Below are positions 26,984 to 38,300 of a stretch of 64,000 nucleotides of DNA, piece by piece; position 1 is the stretch's first letter; each line of letters starts with the position of its first letter. Location of the stretch: assembly GCA_019448385.1 (NCBI GenBank), contig JAGTXO010000009.1:496001-560000 (forward strand). The letters are read 5' to 3'. A program made the position numbers and the translations under genes. Under the pieces are notes generated by a model. That model saw only the letters and a program-made list of their open reading frames with translations, had not been told where the DNA came from and did no database searches. The DNA comes from Diacronema lutheri (lineage: Eukaryota > Haptophyta > Pavlovophyceae > Pavlovales > Pavlovaceae).

Positions 26984-29900
26984 ATGGCGGGCGACGCCCT
27001 CGCCTATGCGCCGTTCGGTGCGCTTGGCGCGGTTGTGCTCGCCGTCTACGTGCGCACCGTGTATTCCGGCGTGGCATCGGGCGATTCGGGCGAGTGCGCG
27101 CCGCGCGCGATCGGCCTCATCCGATCGCGTGCGCGCGCGCGCGCGCGCCGCCCGCGGCTCTCCGTCCTGCGCGCGCGTCCGACGCGGCCGTGCGCGCGCG
27201 CCCCCGCCGCCGCCGACCGCCACAGGCTCGTGCAGATCGCGCACGAGCTTGGCGTCGCGCACCCGCCCGGCTATCCGCTGTGGACGCTCGCCGCGCACGG
27301 CTTTGCGCGCGCGGCATGGCTCGGCGGCTCGGTCGCGTGGCGCGTCAATCTATCGTCGGCCGTATTCGGCGCGGCGGCGGCCGCGCTGCTCGCCGCCGCC
27401 GCCGCCGAGCTGAGCGGCTGCGCCGCCGCCGGTGTTGCGGCGGGCGGTCTCTTTGCCTTCTCGCCGCACGTGTGGGCGTACGCGACGCAGGCCGAGGTCT
27501 TTGCACTCCACAACCTGCTCCTTGCCAAACTCCTCTTCCTCCTCGTCCGGCTCGACCATTTCACGCGCGCCGCCGCCGCCGCCGCCGCCGCCGATACCGA
27601 CGCGAACGCGTGCGTGCGCGCGCTCGCGCGCACGGGCGCGCTCGTGATCGGCCTCGCGCTGTCCAACCAGCACACGGCCATCCTCTTTGCCGCGCCATGG
27701 GCTGCGTACGCTGTGTACGCAGCGCGGCACACGGCGCGGTTGCACCGCCCAGCGCAGCTCGGCGCGCTCTGCGGCTGCGGGCTCCTCGGCCTCGCGCCTT
27801 ACGCCCATTTGGCCGTGCGCGGCGGCGCGTTTGCGCATCAGCCGGGCGAGCGCCGGCCGCCCCTCGCCGCGCGCGCGCACACGCCCGCATGGGGCTCTTG
27901 GGGCGACACGACCACGCTGCGCGGCTTCGCGCACCATGTGCTCCGCCGCGATTACGGCACGTTCCGCCTGTCCAACGCCGAGCGCGCGACAGATGGCGAA
28001 TACGGGCTGCGCCTGCGCGCCTACGTTTCGTCACTGCCCGCGCAGGCGCTCGGCCCGGCGGGCGTGGCGCTCGCGCTGCTCGGCACCGCGGCGCTGCTGC
28101 GCGCGCGGCGCAGCCGGCCGCTTGCGCTCGCGCTGCTCGCCTCCGCCGCGCTGTACGCCGGCCCCTTCTTCTTCTTGTCCAATTTGCCCGTCTCGTCACC
28201 CTTTTACCGCCAAATCCAAGAGCGCTTCTGGCCGCAGCTCACGCTCCTCGTGCTCTCAGCCGCGGCCGTCGGTTTGGCGCGCGTGTGCGATGCGATTCCG
28301 CTCCTCCTCCCGCCCACGCCGACCGCCCCTCCGCCTCCGCCTGCCGCAGCCGCATGTGCCGCCCAGCGCGCGAACGGCGCTCCGTCCGCTTGGCGCTGGG
28401 CGGTGTGTGCGCTCCTCGTGGCGGCGCAGGCATGCACGCACCACGCGGCGCACGATGCGTCGCGGCGCGACCTCTTCACGCGCTTTGGATGGGCGCTGCT
28501 CGACTGTGTGCCGCCGCCTGCGCGCGCCGCACCGCGGCGCTTGTCGTCCGCGTCGCCCGCCGCGGCGGCCGCCGCCGCCGCCGCGCTCGCGCGCGGCGGC
28601 GCGCTAGCGGGCGGCGAGGTCGCGGGCGCGGCGCGCGCCGCGGCCGCCGCGGCCGCGGCGCGCGCCGCGCTGCCCGATCTGCCCGCCGGCCGCGCCGCGC
28701 TGCTGCTCGCCAACGGCGACGAGGTGATCAACGCGCTCAGATACGCCCAGCGGTGCGAGGGCCACCGCCGTGACGTGCTCATCGTCGATTTGAATTATAT
28801 GCAATTCAGCTGGTGCGCTCACCGGCCAAGCGACGCGAGCGCGCCGTCGCGCTGGCGGCAGCCATCGTGCCCCTACTCCCGCGCGCGCGCGACGCAGCGG
28901 CGCCTGCGCGCCGCTCACGGGCGCGATGAACCCCGCGCGCGTGCGCGCTGCCAACCTCTGGCGAGCGGCAGGTACATCGCACAGCATGGCGCCGCGCACT
29001 TTCCGGACGTCGCCTTCCCGGGCACGTCGTACGGCAATTCGCCCGGAGCCTTCCAGCTCGACGCGTTCCTGCGGGCGAACGCGCACGCCTTCGACGTGTA
29101 CTCGGCCGGCGGGCTGCTCGCGGCCGATCCGTCATGGCAGGCGACGTACCGCTTGTGGCCGCAGGGGCTTTTGCAACGCCTCGTGCCCAGGCGAGCGCTT
29201 CGCCGAGCGGCGCGCCGCCGTGCGCGCGCACCCCTCTCGCGCGCGCGCGAGCGCTCGGCCGGCACTGACAAGTGCCCCCGGCGCTCCTGTATCTCCTCCA
29301 TTGCGCGAATGCCGTCAACCCTTCGTCTGCTCGCTGCTCGCCGCTCGCCTCCGCCACTCGGGCGGGCCGATCGGCCCGGTGCCCGTCGTCACGCGTGCTT
29401 TGGCGGGCAACGGCGGTAGGTCAGCGCGGCTCGAGCTCAACGAGCCGTGGCAACGCGCCTCAGCGGATGCCCTCCTCCTCCCCGAGCTGCGCGCAGCGCT
29501 GGGCGCCGTCTCGCCCATGCAGCCCGGCTCGTGGGAGGAGGTGGTCTCGAACAATCATCTTGCGCAAGCCGTGCACGCTCGACCGTACGCCGTTCTGCAG
29601 GTGCGTGCGCATGGCGATCTGCGCGTGTGTGTGTCGGCCGCCACGGCGCGTGCGTGCGATACGCTGCGCGCACCGCGGCTCTGCGCTCCGGCGCGCGCGC
29701 CGCCTCGCGCGATGCATGCGCCAGGCCATGCGGGCGCCAGGTCGACACGCGCGCCATGCCACCCACGTCGCCCAGCGCATGCGCGCCATGCCGCTCGACA
29801 CCACGCTCGACATTAGGCGCGTCCGGCCTCTGCCCATGTGCTGCCGGACTCCGCGCCCCGATAGCGCCCGGCTCACGCCCGCCGCCCGTCACGCGCGCCA

Positions 29901-30478
29901 GCAGGTGGCGCTTGAGCTTGGCGCCAACGCGCCCGCGAGCCGCGACGTGTTCGTGCTTGCAGCAAGGCTGTACGAGGAGATGGTCGCCGCGTCGCCACAC
30001 GCGCTTGCGCACGCCGCCGGACCGCCCGGCGCGCCCGTGCCGGACTATGTCCACCGCAACATTGGCGTGTGCTACTCGAGGCTTATTGGGCTCGCGTCGG
30101 ACGAACGCGAGAGGGTGCGCGCCCGAAGCGCGCGCAGGCGCGCGCGCGCGCGCTCAGCGCGACGCCGGCGCCGACGGCCGTGAAGCGCGCCCGGACCCGC
30201 GCGACGTGGGCGCGCGCCGCGCGCAGGTGATGGCGACGCAGCGCGCGGCGGCGGCGTTCCTGCGCTACTTGAGTTCTTCGACAATTGGTGAGGCCGACCG
30301 CCAACAGGTCGAGGCGGGCCTGATGGGGTTGATCGCACCATCGCCTGCCAACCCTCGCCTTGAGGGCGGTAGCTTGACGGGGGAGGGCGCCGCGCGACCC
30401 AAAAGCGCGCGAGGCGAAGAGGCAAACGGCGCTGGCGCGAGCCCGCCGCGCCGGCGCGCAGCCAAGCGCCAGGCCTAG
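26984..30478 (+). CDS. TMEM260: Protein O-mannosyltransferase TMEM260-like (DUF2723)
   Basis: ER membrane glycosyltransferase; human TMEM260 O-mannosylates IPT domains of receptors. Six exons: 26984-27093, 27226-28812, 28972-29190, 29420-29600, 29905-30114 and 30227-30478, giving 852 residues, all joins in phase. The first join restores GDSGELVQIAHELGVAHPPG, the signature of the family with the catalytic Asp/Glu region. Many transmembrane helices follow, then a lumenal part with LLLANGDEVINALRYAQRCE, FSWYIAQHG, FPGTSYG and RLWPQGLLQRLVP, all in the human order. Intron 3 starts CCCAG|GCGAGC and is a GC-AG intron. The tail after about residue 770 is longer and basic (KSARGEE...RRRAAKRQA). Upstream in-frame Met codons exist, but the ATG at 26984 sits just before the first helix. 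Confidence 0.87.
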
Positions 30479-30786
30479 TCGTCGTCGACCAAGTCGCCGG
30501 TCAGCGACGGATGACGGAGAACCGGTCACCGCAAGTGCAGACCCTCTGAAGCACAGAGATGTGCATGACCCCCACGCCCGTGTCTATGAATCGACCCGAT
30601 AAACCGCGAGCAGCCGCGTGGCGAGCGCGAGCGGTCCCCATGGCCGATTGGCGAGCAGCCGCGTGGCGAGCGCGAGCGCCGTGGTCCCCATGGCCGATTG
30701 GCCGTCGTCCGCAGGCGGCCATACCCATACTGCTTCCCATACGCACCCATGCTGAATTCAGGTTCACAGCTTTTGGAGGGAAGCGC
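30479..30786. promoter_or_regulatory. Promoter / 5' UTR region of the RECQL4-like gene with a 45-bp duplication
   Basis: 308 bp between the TMEM260 stop and the chosen helicase ATG. A 45-bp unit (GCGAGCAGCCGCGTGGCGAG...) at 30606-30650 is repeated at 30651-30700 with a 5-bp insertion. An in-frame ATG at 30559 would add 76 residues read through this duplication; that extension looks non-conserved. Confidence 0.5.
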
Positions 30787-32085
30787 ATGTCAAACGGCCT
30801 CACCGTCGAGGCGGTGAAGCGCGAGATCAAGGAGTGGGAGCACGCGTTCGCCGCCGCGCACGGGCGCAAGCCGACGGCTGCCGAGGTGAAGAGCCAGCCT
30901 GACCTCTACCGGCTCTACGAGCAGTACCGCGCGCTCAGCCGAGAGGGCCACGCGGCGCTGAGCAGCGCGGCGCCGCGCGATGGCGCGCGTGCGATCAGCG
31001 GGAGCGAGCGAGCCCCGCTGAGGCCGCGCGGGCTGGGCGAGCGGATCCTCAAGGAGCGCAACCAGCAGTATGGCGCCGTGCCGAGCTCGTCTGCAACCGT
31101 GCCGTTTGCGATCGAGCACGACGCCGAGCTGCGCGCGCTGCGCGCGCGCGCCGAGTCAGGCGTCGCGGCGACGCTCGGGGAGAGCCCATCTCGTTCCTCT
31201 TCGCCCCAGCCGCCAACGCAGCTGCCTCTCGAGGTGCGGCGACGGCTCGAGTCGCAGCCACGCGCGCTCGCGCTGCCCTCCGCGCAGCCTTCGGCGTCCC
31301 TCGAGCGCTGCGCGCCTGTCCGCCTCGCGCCGGGCGTGCCGCGGCCGGCCGGCGCGCGGCTGCTCGGAGGTGGCCGGATGCACGTGCGTAGCTCGGGGTT
31401 GGCTCAGCGCGCGCCGTGGAACGAGGCGGAGGTCGAGGCGTTGCTCGCCTCGCCGTGCAAGCCCTGCGCGCCCCTCGAGACTCCGCCATCGCAGCTGCTG
31501 TGCAGTGCGGCGAGAGGCTGCGTCTGCCCCGAGCCAGGGCAGCTGTGCGGCTTTGCCTTCATGCGCGAGGGGCCGCAGCCGGCCTTTGAGGCTGAGCGCG
31601 CGGCGACGATGGTGGCCAACATGGCGGTGCTCCGCGCGCTCGGCCTCGAGCCGCCGTCGCCCACAGCCGTTATGGCAGTTACGGCCACGTGCGGCCCTCC
31701 GTCGACGGTTGGCGTGCTGCCGCTGCCGCTGCCGATGGCGGACGACGAGGCGGGCGAGGTGGCGTTCGCCGAGGCTGTTGGCGGCCCCGCGCCGCCGCGC
31801 TCTGCTGGCGGGGCCAAGCGCGTCACCGGCACGAAGCGCAAAGAGGGCGCATCCGGCGCTCGCACGGTGCGCGTGGGCACGGGCGCGGTCAGCAGGCCGA
31901 GCAAGAGGCCGCGGCAGCGCGCCGGCCGCGCGGCCGCGCCCGTCGCGCCGAGCCATGCCAACGACAACTTTGTGAAGACGAGCCTCAAGCACTCGCTCTC
32001 TGTGCGTATCAAGAGGTCAGGCGCGCACGCGCGCCGTGCAGCCCAGGACGGGCGCAGGCGCAAGACGATGCTCAACAAGGCCATC

Positions 32086-32144
<59 letters not shown>

Positions 32145-34626
32145 GCACGCCGGCCTCGTGCGCGTGGGCGGCGCGCCCAGCCTTTGGGTCGACTCGCTCC
32201 CGGCTGAGCCGGACGCGGCGAACGGCGGCGCGCGCGTGGCCGGCGCGCCGCCGCAGCCGCCGCCGACCGCCCCGGCCGACGGTGCCGACGCGCGCGGCGC
32301 GCTGCTCGCCGACGAGGGCGTGTGCGTGCTGCGGCGCACGCCGGGCGAGCGCGCGCGCGCCGCACACGCCGCTGCGATCGCGGGTCGGCGCTTCGAGCAG
32401 ATGAGTCCGGATGAGGCGCTCCGGACGGTCTTTAAGCATGGCGGATGGCGGGAGCTGCAGCGCGAGGTTGTCGAGCGCGTTCTGAACGGCAGGAGCACGC
32501 TCGTCGTGCTGCCGACGGGCGGCGGCAAGTCGCTGTGCTACCAGCTGCCCGCGCTGCTCTGCACCGGCCTCGTGCTTGTCGTCTCGCCCCTGCTCGCGCT
32601 CATTGACGATCAGATTTCAAACCTGCCTCCCGAGCTGCTCGGCGCGAAGCTCACCTCGTCGCAGACGCGCGAGCAGTCGGCGGCGGTGCTTGCGTCGCTG
32701 CGCGCGGACGCGCCCGCGCACTCGAGGCCAAAGGTGCTCTTCGTCGCGCCCGAGCGCCTGACGTGCCCGGCGTTCGCCGCGGTGATCCGCGAGGTTCGCG
32801 TCGCGTTCGCGTGCGTCGACGAGGCGCACTGCGTCTCGCAATGGGCGCACCACTTCCGCCCCGCCTTCCTCGCGCTCGGCCGCGTGCTGCACGACGAGCT
32901 GCGCGTCACGTGCGTGCTCGCGCTCACCGCCACCGCGACGCCGACGACCGCCGCGTCGGTGCTGAGCAGCTTGCGGATCCCAGCGGACGGGCTGCTCGCG
33001 CGCCCGCCCGCCCGCCCCAACCTCGAGTTGCGCGCGATCCGCGTCGCGCCGTCGCAGCGGCTGGGCCGGCTCGTCTCGCTGCTTCTGCACGGCGAGCTGC
33101 GCGAGCTCAGGCCTGTCATCGTCTATTGCGGCACACGAATTGGCGCCGAGGAAGCGGCGGCGGCGCTGCGCGCGGCGGGCGAGAAGAGCGTTGGCACGTA
33201 CCACGCGGGCGTCGCGCTGCCGCAGCGCGAGCGGCTGCACAAGCGCTTCGAGAAGGGGCAGCTGCCCATCCTCGTCGCAACGTGCGCGTTTGGCATGGGC
33301 GTCGACCTGGCCAACGTGCGCGCCGTGGTGCACTGCGGCCTGCCGCGCTCGCCCGAGCACTACGTGCAGGAGACGGGGCGCGCGGGTCGCGACGGCCGCG
33401 GTGGCACGTGCGTCGCGCTCTTCGACGACACCGACCGCGAGTGGCTCGCCTCGCGCGCGCACTCGGCCGCCGTCGACTGCGGCGCCGTCCGCCGGCTGCT
33501 CGCCGCCGTTTTTGAAACGCAGCGGCGCGGTGGCACGCTGCCTCGGCCGGTGCTGCTGCGGCCGGCGGCGATGGCGGTCGAGCTCGACATGTCCGACGAG
33601 ACGATCGAGACGGTCCTCGCCCTGCTCGAGGGCACCACGCCGCCGCCGCCCGGCGCCGACGCCGCCAACAAGGCTGCGCCCGTGCTGCCGCTGCGTGCGT
33701 ACGCGCTGCGGCGTGCAGACGTGCATGGAACGGTCGAACTGCGCTTCGACGAGGGGACGCCCGAGGAAGTGGGCGCGAACGCGCCGCTCGTCGGCTTCTT
33801 GTTGCGCACGGGCAAACTCGTGCGCGACCTCGCCTACTCATGCGACCTTGGCACCGCCGCCGCACACTTCAACTGCTCGCTCGAGGACGCGCTCAAGCAG
33901 CTCGACGCTCTGCGCGAGAGCAGGCTTGTGCGCTACACGCTCACGCAGCGCTCGACGCACCTGCACGTCATCGCCGAGCCCGACGACCTCGCCGCCCTCG
34001 CCGCGCAGCTCACCGCTACACTGCGCGCGCGCGACGGGCTCGAGTCGGCGCGCGTCGGCGCGCTGTACGACATGATGTGCCGAGCCGCCGAGCCTCGCGC
34101 GGCGTGCGGCTGCCTCGCCGCCGAGCTCGCCACCTATTTTGCCGACGAGGGCGGCGGCCCCGGCGGCGCACGCGCTCCGCCGCCGAGGCCGGCCGCCGGC
34201 CGCGCGCCCCAGCGGCGCGTGTGCGCAGATGCCGGTGCGGCGGGAGAAGACGACGACGACGGAGCGGATGGCGCGGCGGCGGGCGCGGACGTCGCGCGCG
34301 GCATGGACCGGACGGTCGAGCGGCAGTACCGCGAGATGCAGTACGCCAACGCGGCCGTCACGACTTTCGTCCGCTCGCACCAGCACGCGCACAAGCTGAC
34401 GGACATCAGCGTCGCGCGCGTGCTGCACGGCATCAGTAGCGTGGGCTATCCCGCGGTGCAGTGGCGCCAGTCGCCGCACTGGGGCAAGCACGTCGGCGTC
34501 CCCTTCCAGCAGCTCGTCAAGCTCGCGAGCGCCGCGCTTGCTGGCCCCGCGGCCCGGCGCAAGCAGCAGGCGAAGGCCAGCGGCACAGCCACTGCCGGCG
34601 ACGACGCCCCGGCGAACGCGTCGTAG
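30787..34626 (+). CDS. RECQL4: RECQL4-type DNA helicase with Sld2-like N-terminus
   Basis: Intronless, 1279 residues. RECQL4/Sld2 proteins help start replication and act in repair. Residues 5-50 (VEAVKREIKEWEHAFAAAHG, KPTAAEVKSQPDLYRLYEQY) match the Sld2/DRC1 N-terminal helix bundle. NDNFVKTSLKH near 391 matches the conserved N-F-V-x-L/S-x-x-K element of RECQL4. An 18-Gln run encoded by (CAG)n lies at 32089-32142. The helicase core has motif I PTGGGKSLCYQLPA (about 575), VVSPLLALIDDQ, DEAH (about 678), ALTATATPTT, CAFGMGVDLANVRAVVHCGL and QETGRAGRDG (about 860). A C-terminal region with winged-helix-like segments extends to residue 1279. Start at 30787 because the Sld2 domain begins there. 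Lack of introns in a 3.8-kb gene is unlike the neighbouring TMEM260 and GTPase genes. Confidence 0.9.
32089..32142 (+). repeat. CAG repeat (18 Gln) in the RECQL4-like gene
   Basis: Eighteen uninterrupted CAG codons between the Sld2-like part and the helicase core. A pure repeat of this length is prone to length change. Confidence 0.95.
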
Positions 34627-34722
34627 TGCGTGCGCCGCGCCCTCGGCCGTGTAGTCGCCACGAGTTGCCCTGCTCGCCTCGACCACTGCACGCTCGGACG
34701 CAGCGCACGCTCCGGCATCCTC

Positions 34723-35301
34723 GGAGCCCCAGAATGTCGACCCCACCGGCCCTCGCCACTGGCGCTGTTTCAGCAGCTCTTTAGCAGGCGGGGGCGCGAG
34801 AAGCGCGCAGTGCGCAGGTGGTGCAGCAGGGGCAGCATGGACCCGCCCCGACAGCGAACCATCTCCGTTCTCAACAGTCGGCAAGGTCTCAGTCTGAGTC
34901 AAGAGCAACGGCATCGGAGCCCCAGAATGTCGACCCCACCGGCCCTCGCCACTCGCGCTGTTGCAGCAGCTCTTTAGCAGGCGGGGGCGCGAGAAGCGCG
35001 CAGTGCGCAGGTGGTGCAGCAGGGGCAGCATGGACCCGCCCCGACAGCGAACCATCTCCGTTCTCAACAGTCGGCAAGGTCTCAGTCTGAGTCAAGAGCA
35101 ACGGCATCGGAGCCCCAGAATGTCGACCCCACCGGCCCTCGCCACTCGCGCTGTTGCAGCAGCTCTTTAGCAGGCGGGGGCGCGAGAAGCGCGCAGTGCG
35201 CAGGTGGTGCAGCAGGGGCAGCATGGACCCGCCCCGACAGCGAACCATCTCCGTTCTCAACAGTCGGCAAGGTCTCAGTCTGAGTCAAGAGCAACGGCAA
35301 G
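34723..35301. repeat. 193-bp tandem repeat, three copies
   Basis: Units begin at 34723, 34916 and 35109 with GGAGCCCCAGAATGTCGACC. Copies 2 and 3 are virtually identical and copy 1 differs slightly. It fills the 3' ends between the convergent RECQL4-like and GTPase genes and ends four bases before the GTPase stop codon. The period is not a multiple of three, so encoded ORFs are accidental. Confidence 0.95.
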
Positions 35302-35305
35302 GCCG

Positions 35306-38300
35306 TCACGCGCGCGCGGCAACCTCCGGCTTGACGCGCACAGGCCCGGCAGCACCCGCGCCGGATGCACCCGCGCCGCCTTCATTCGGCGCATCCGCCC
35401 CCGGCAGCTGCAGCTGCGCGTTGGCCCACTCGCCGTCGTCCAAGTCAATCGTCGTCGCGGCGCGCTCAAGCTCCTTGCGCGCGCGCATCAACTCCGTCAC
35501 GTCAACAAAATCCTCATGCGAGCCGCCCTGCTCCGGCTCCGCGTCCGCCGCGCCGGCCGCGCCGGCCGCGCCGGCCGCGCCGGCCGCGCCGGCCGCGCCG
35601 GCCGCGCCGGCCGCGCCACCACCGGCCGCGCGGCGTGCGCGGTCCGCGTCACACTTGGCCAGGACGCGCAGAGCATTCTTCGCCTCGAGAAGACAGTCGG
35701 CAATCGGCGCACGCAGTCGCTGACGCGCGGCAAGTGACGCTGGCGTCAGATCGTCCCACAGTAAGCAATAGCTCATCTGGCGGGGGGGGGGGGGAGCACG
35801 GGGCGCAAGGCGATGCGAGGAGATGAGTTGGAGGGGGGGGGAGGGGGGGGGGGGGGGGGGGCACACGTGTGCAGCAGGGAGCAGCGGCGAAACGAATTCA
35901 AAAATCACCGCAGGGGCGCGTGTGCGAGCGACGCACGCGCAGGCCGGTGACAATCGCCTCGCATGAGTCCTTGACGAGCGCGTCGAGCAGCCGCGCCTGC
36001 AGCTTGACGAGCTTGCCAACCAGAGCCTTTGCAGCCGCCTGGAACTCCGAGGCGGCGACGGTGCGTACCTGGAGGTCGATGATCGCCATGCGGCGCATGT
36101 GCGAGCCCGTGCCTGCCTCGGCGACGCCCGCATCATAGCCTGGCGTCATGCCGGTCTGCACGGCCGGCTCGACGGTGCGGGAGATCTCCTGCTGCTGCTT
36201 GTTCAGGTCCGCCTTGAGCTGTTCACCCGCCGCGCGCATCTGCACGGCGACCGTCCGCATCGCCGAGCTGCGATCCACACCGGCGGTGCGTGGCGGCATC
36301 GGTGTTGCCCTCCGCTGAGCTGTGCCCGCGCCGCCTGCGCCAGCCCCCATGCAGGCATCGCTCGCCCCGCCCTTGTCGCTGCAGCTGCCTTCACCTGCGC
36401 GCGAGCCGCCGTCCCCGCCCCCGCCTGCACAGCCCGCGCTGCTCGCGCCACCCGCGCCGTCTCTCTGTGCCAAGAGCTCAAGGAAGCGCGCATCAAACCC
36501 CTCCACAACCTTTGCAAGCGCCAGCTGCGTCTCCGCGAGCTGCTTGGACATGTCCGTGCCGAAGAGCTGCTGCCACTGCGACGCCACAGCCGAGAGCACG
36601 GGCTCTGCGAGCTCCGCATTCATCTGCAAACCAACCGACCAATCAACCAAGTGATTCGAGCAATCAGGCAAATCAGCGACCAAGCGGCAAAGCGACCAAG
36701 TGACCACGTCGCCCACGCCCGAGCAAACCGACCGACCAATCAGCCGAGCGGAAGAGATCGCGCGGCCGCGGCGACCAGTTCGCGCGCGGCGAGCGCGAGC
36801 CGCGTGCGCGGCGCAAGGGAGGCGTGTGAGGGATTGGGCTGGCACGGCAAGCGAGGCGTGTGAGAGGAGGGAGTGGGCTGGCACGGCAAGCGCGCGGCTC
36901 GCTCGCGAGAGGAAGGGAAGGGAAAGTGGACTGCATTCCTCATCTCACACGCCTCGCTCGCCACGCGTTTCCCTTCCTCACCTCACCTTCCCTTCCCTTC
37001 CTCATCTCACCTTCCCTTCCCTTCCTGATCTCAGCTTCCCCCGTTCCCTTCCTCATCTCACCGCGCGTTTCCCTTCCTTTCCCCTTCGCGTGCGCGCGCG
37101 CGCGCGTCTCCCGTTGCTCGCGCGGCGGCGGCGGCGCGGTGACAGCCTGCACGTGCTCACGTTGATGCGAAAGACGCCGCGGCGGCGGAGAGTCGCCTTG
37201 TACGTGGCCCAGTGCATCGAGTGCCATGCCTCCGCCGTGTCGTGCGCGCGCCGGCTCGCCGCGTCTGCACCTGCGAGCAGCTGCGGCTGAATCTGGTCAC
37301 GTACCTCACTTTCAAAAAAGGCGCCAAATTTGCTGACGACGGCGCGCAGCCGCGGCTCGGCCTCGGCGACGGCGTCGTCGAAGGCGGCCTTGGCGCGCGC
37401 CTTCTCGGGCAACGCCTCGGTCGTGTGCACGGTCTTCGCGATCCCCTCGCAGAGCGCAACGACCCCCTCGCACGTCGCGTCGACAATCGAACGCCGTCGC
37501 GCGCTCGTGAGCCGCGCGGCGTGCCTGCAGAGCTGGGGCAACTCCGTCTCCTCGGGGTTGAGCCAAAGCGACAGCCCGTCCGCATCGTTGAGGCCTGCCG
37601 CGCCGCGCGCCGCGCCGAGCAGCGCGCGCGCGCAGGGATGCGAAAAGGGGGTGGGGATGCGGGGGTTGGGGGTGGGTGGGGGGGGGGGGGGGCAGGGCAG
37701 CAGCGAGAGCGTTGACGGGCTAACGGCTTGGGGGAGAGGGGGGGGGGGGGGGGCAGGGCAGCAGCGAGAGCGTTGACGGCTAACGGCTTGGGGGAGAGGG
37801 GGGGGGGGGGGGGCAGGGCAGCAGCGAGAGCGTTGACGGCTAACGGCTTGCGTTGACAACGCGCGCGTGCGCCCTGCCGCGCAGCTTGGAGAGAGGGGCG
37901 CCCAGTGTCCGCGCACAAGGCGAGAATCGCGGCCCGCGTCGCGTCGCCTCCGTTTTCGCGCCCACTTCGCCCACCCCGCCACCCTCCTTGGCGCGCCGCG
38001 CATGCATGGTTGACTTCAAGCGCGCGCCTGTGAGCTTCTGGAAGTCGCGCGCAGAGACGGTGAAGACCTTGAGCTCGCCGTACTTGGCCTTGAGCGCGCT
38101 GTCGGAGAGGGCAGCGGCTGATGCGCTGCCGCCCGCGCGCTCCATCTGGCGCAGCCCCGCGCAGTAGTGCTTCTGGATCTCGGCCTTCGCGTACATGTTG
38201 CGCGCGGCCGCGCATGCGCGCCGGTCGGCGGTTGGGTCGAGGCTGAGCTGTTTGCGCACCTGAAGGGGAGGGGAGGGAGGGGGAGGGGAGGGAAAAGGAG

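Noticed and set aside
34723-35301. Possible CRISPR array or repeated small ORF
   Set aside because: Repeats are 193 bp, head to tail without unique spacers, and not divisible by three; a plain tandem duplication.
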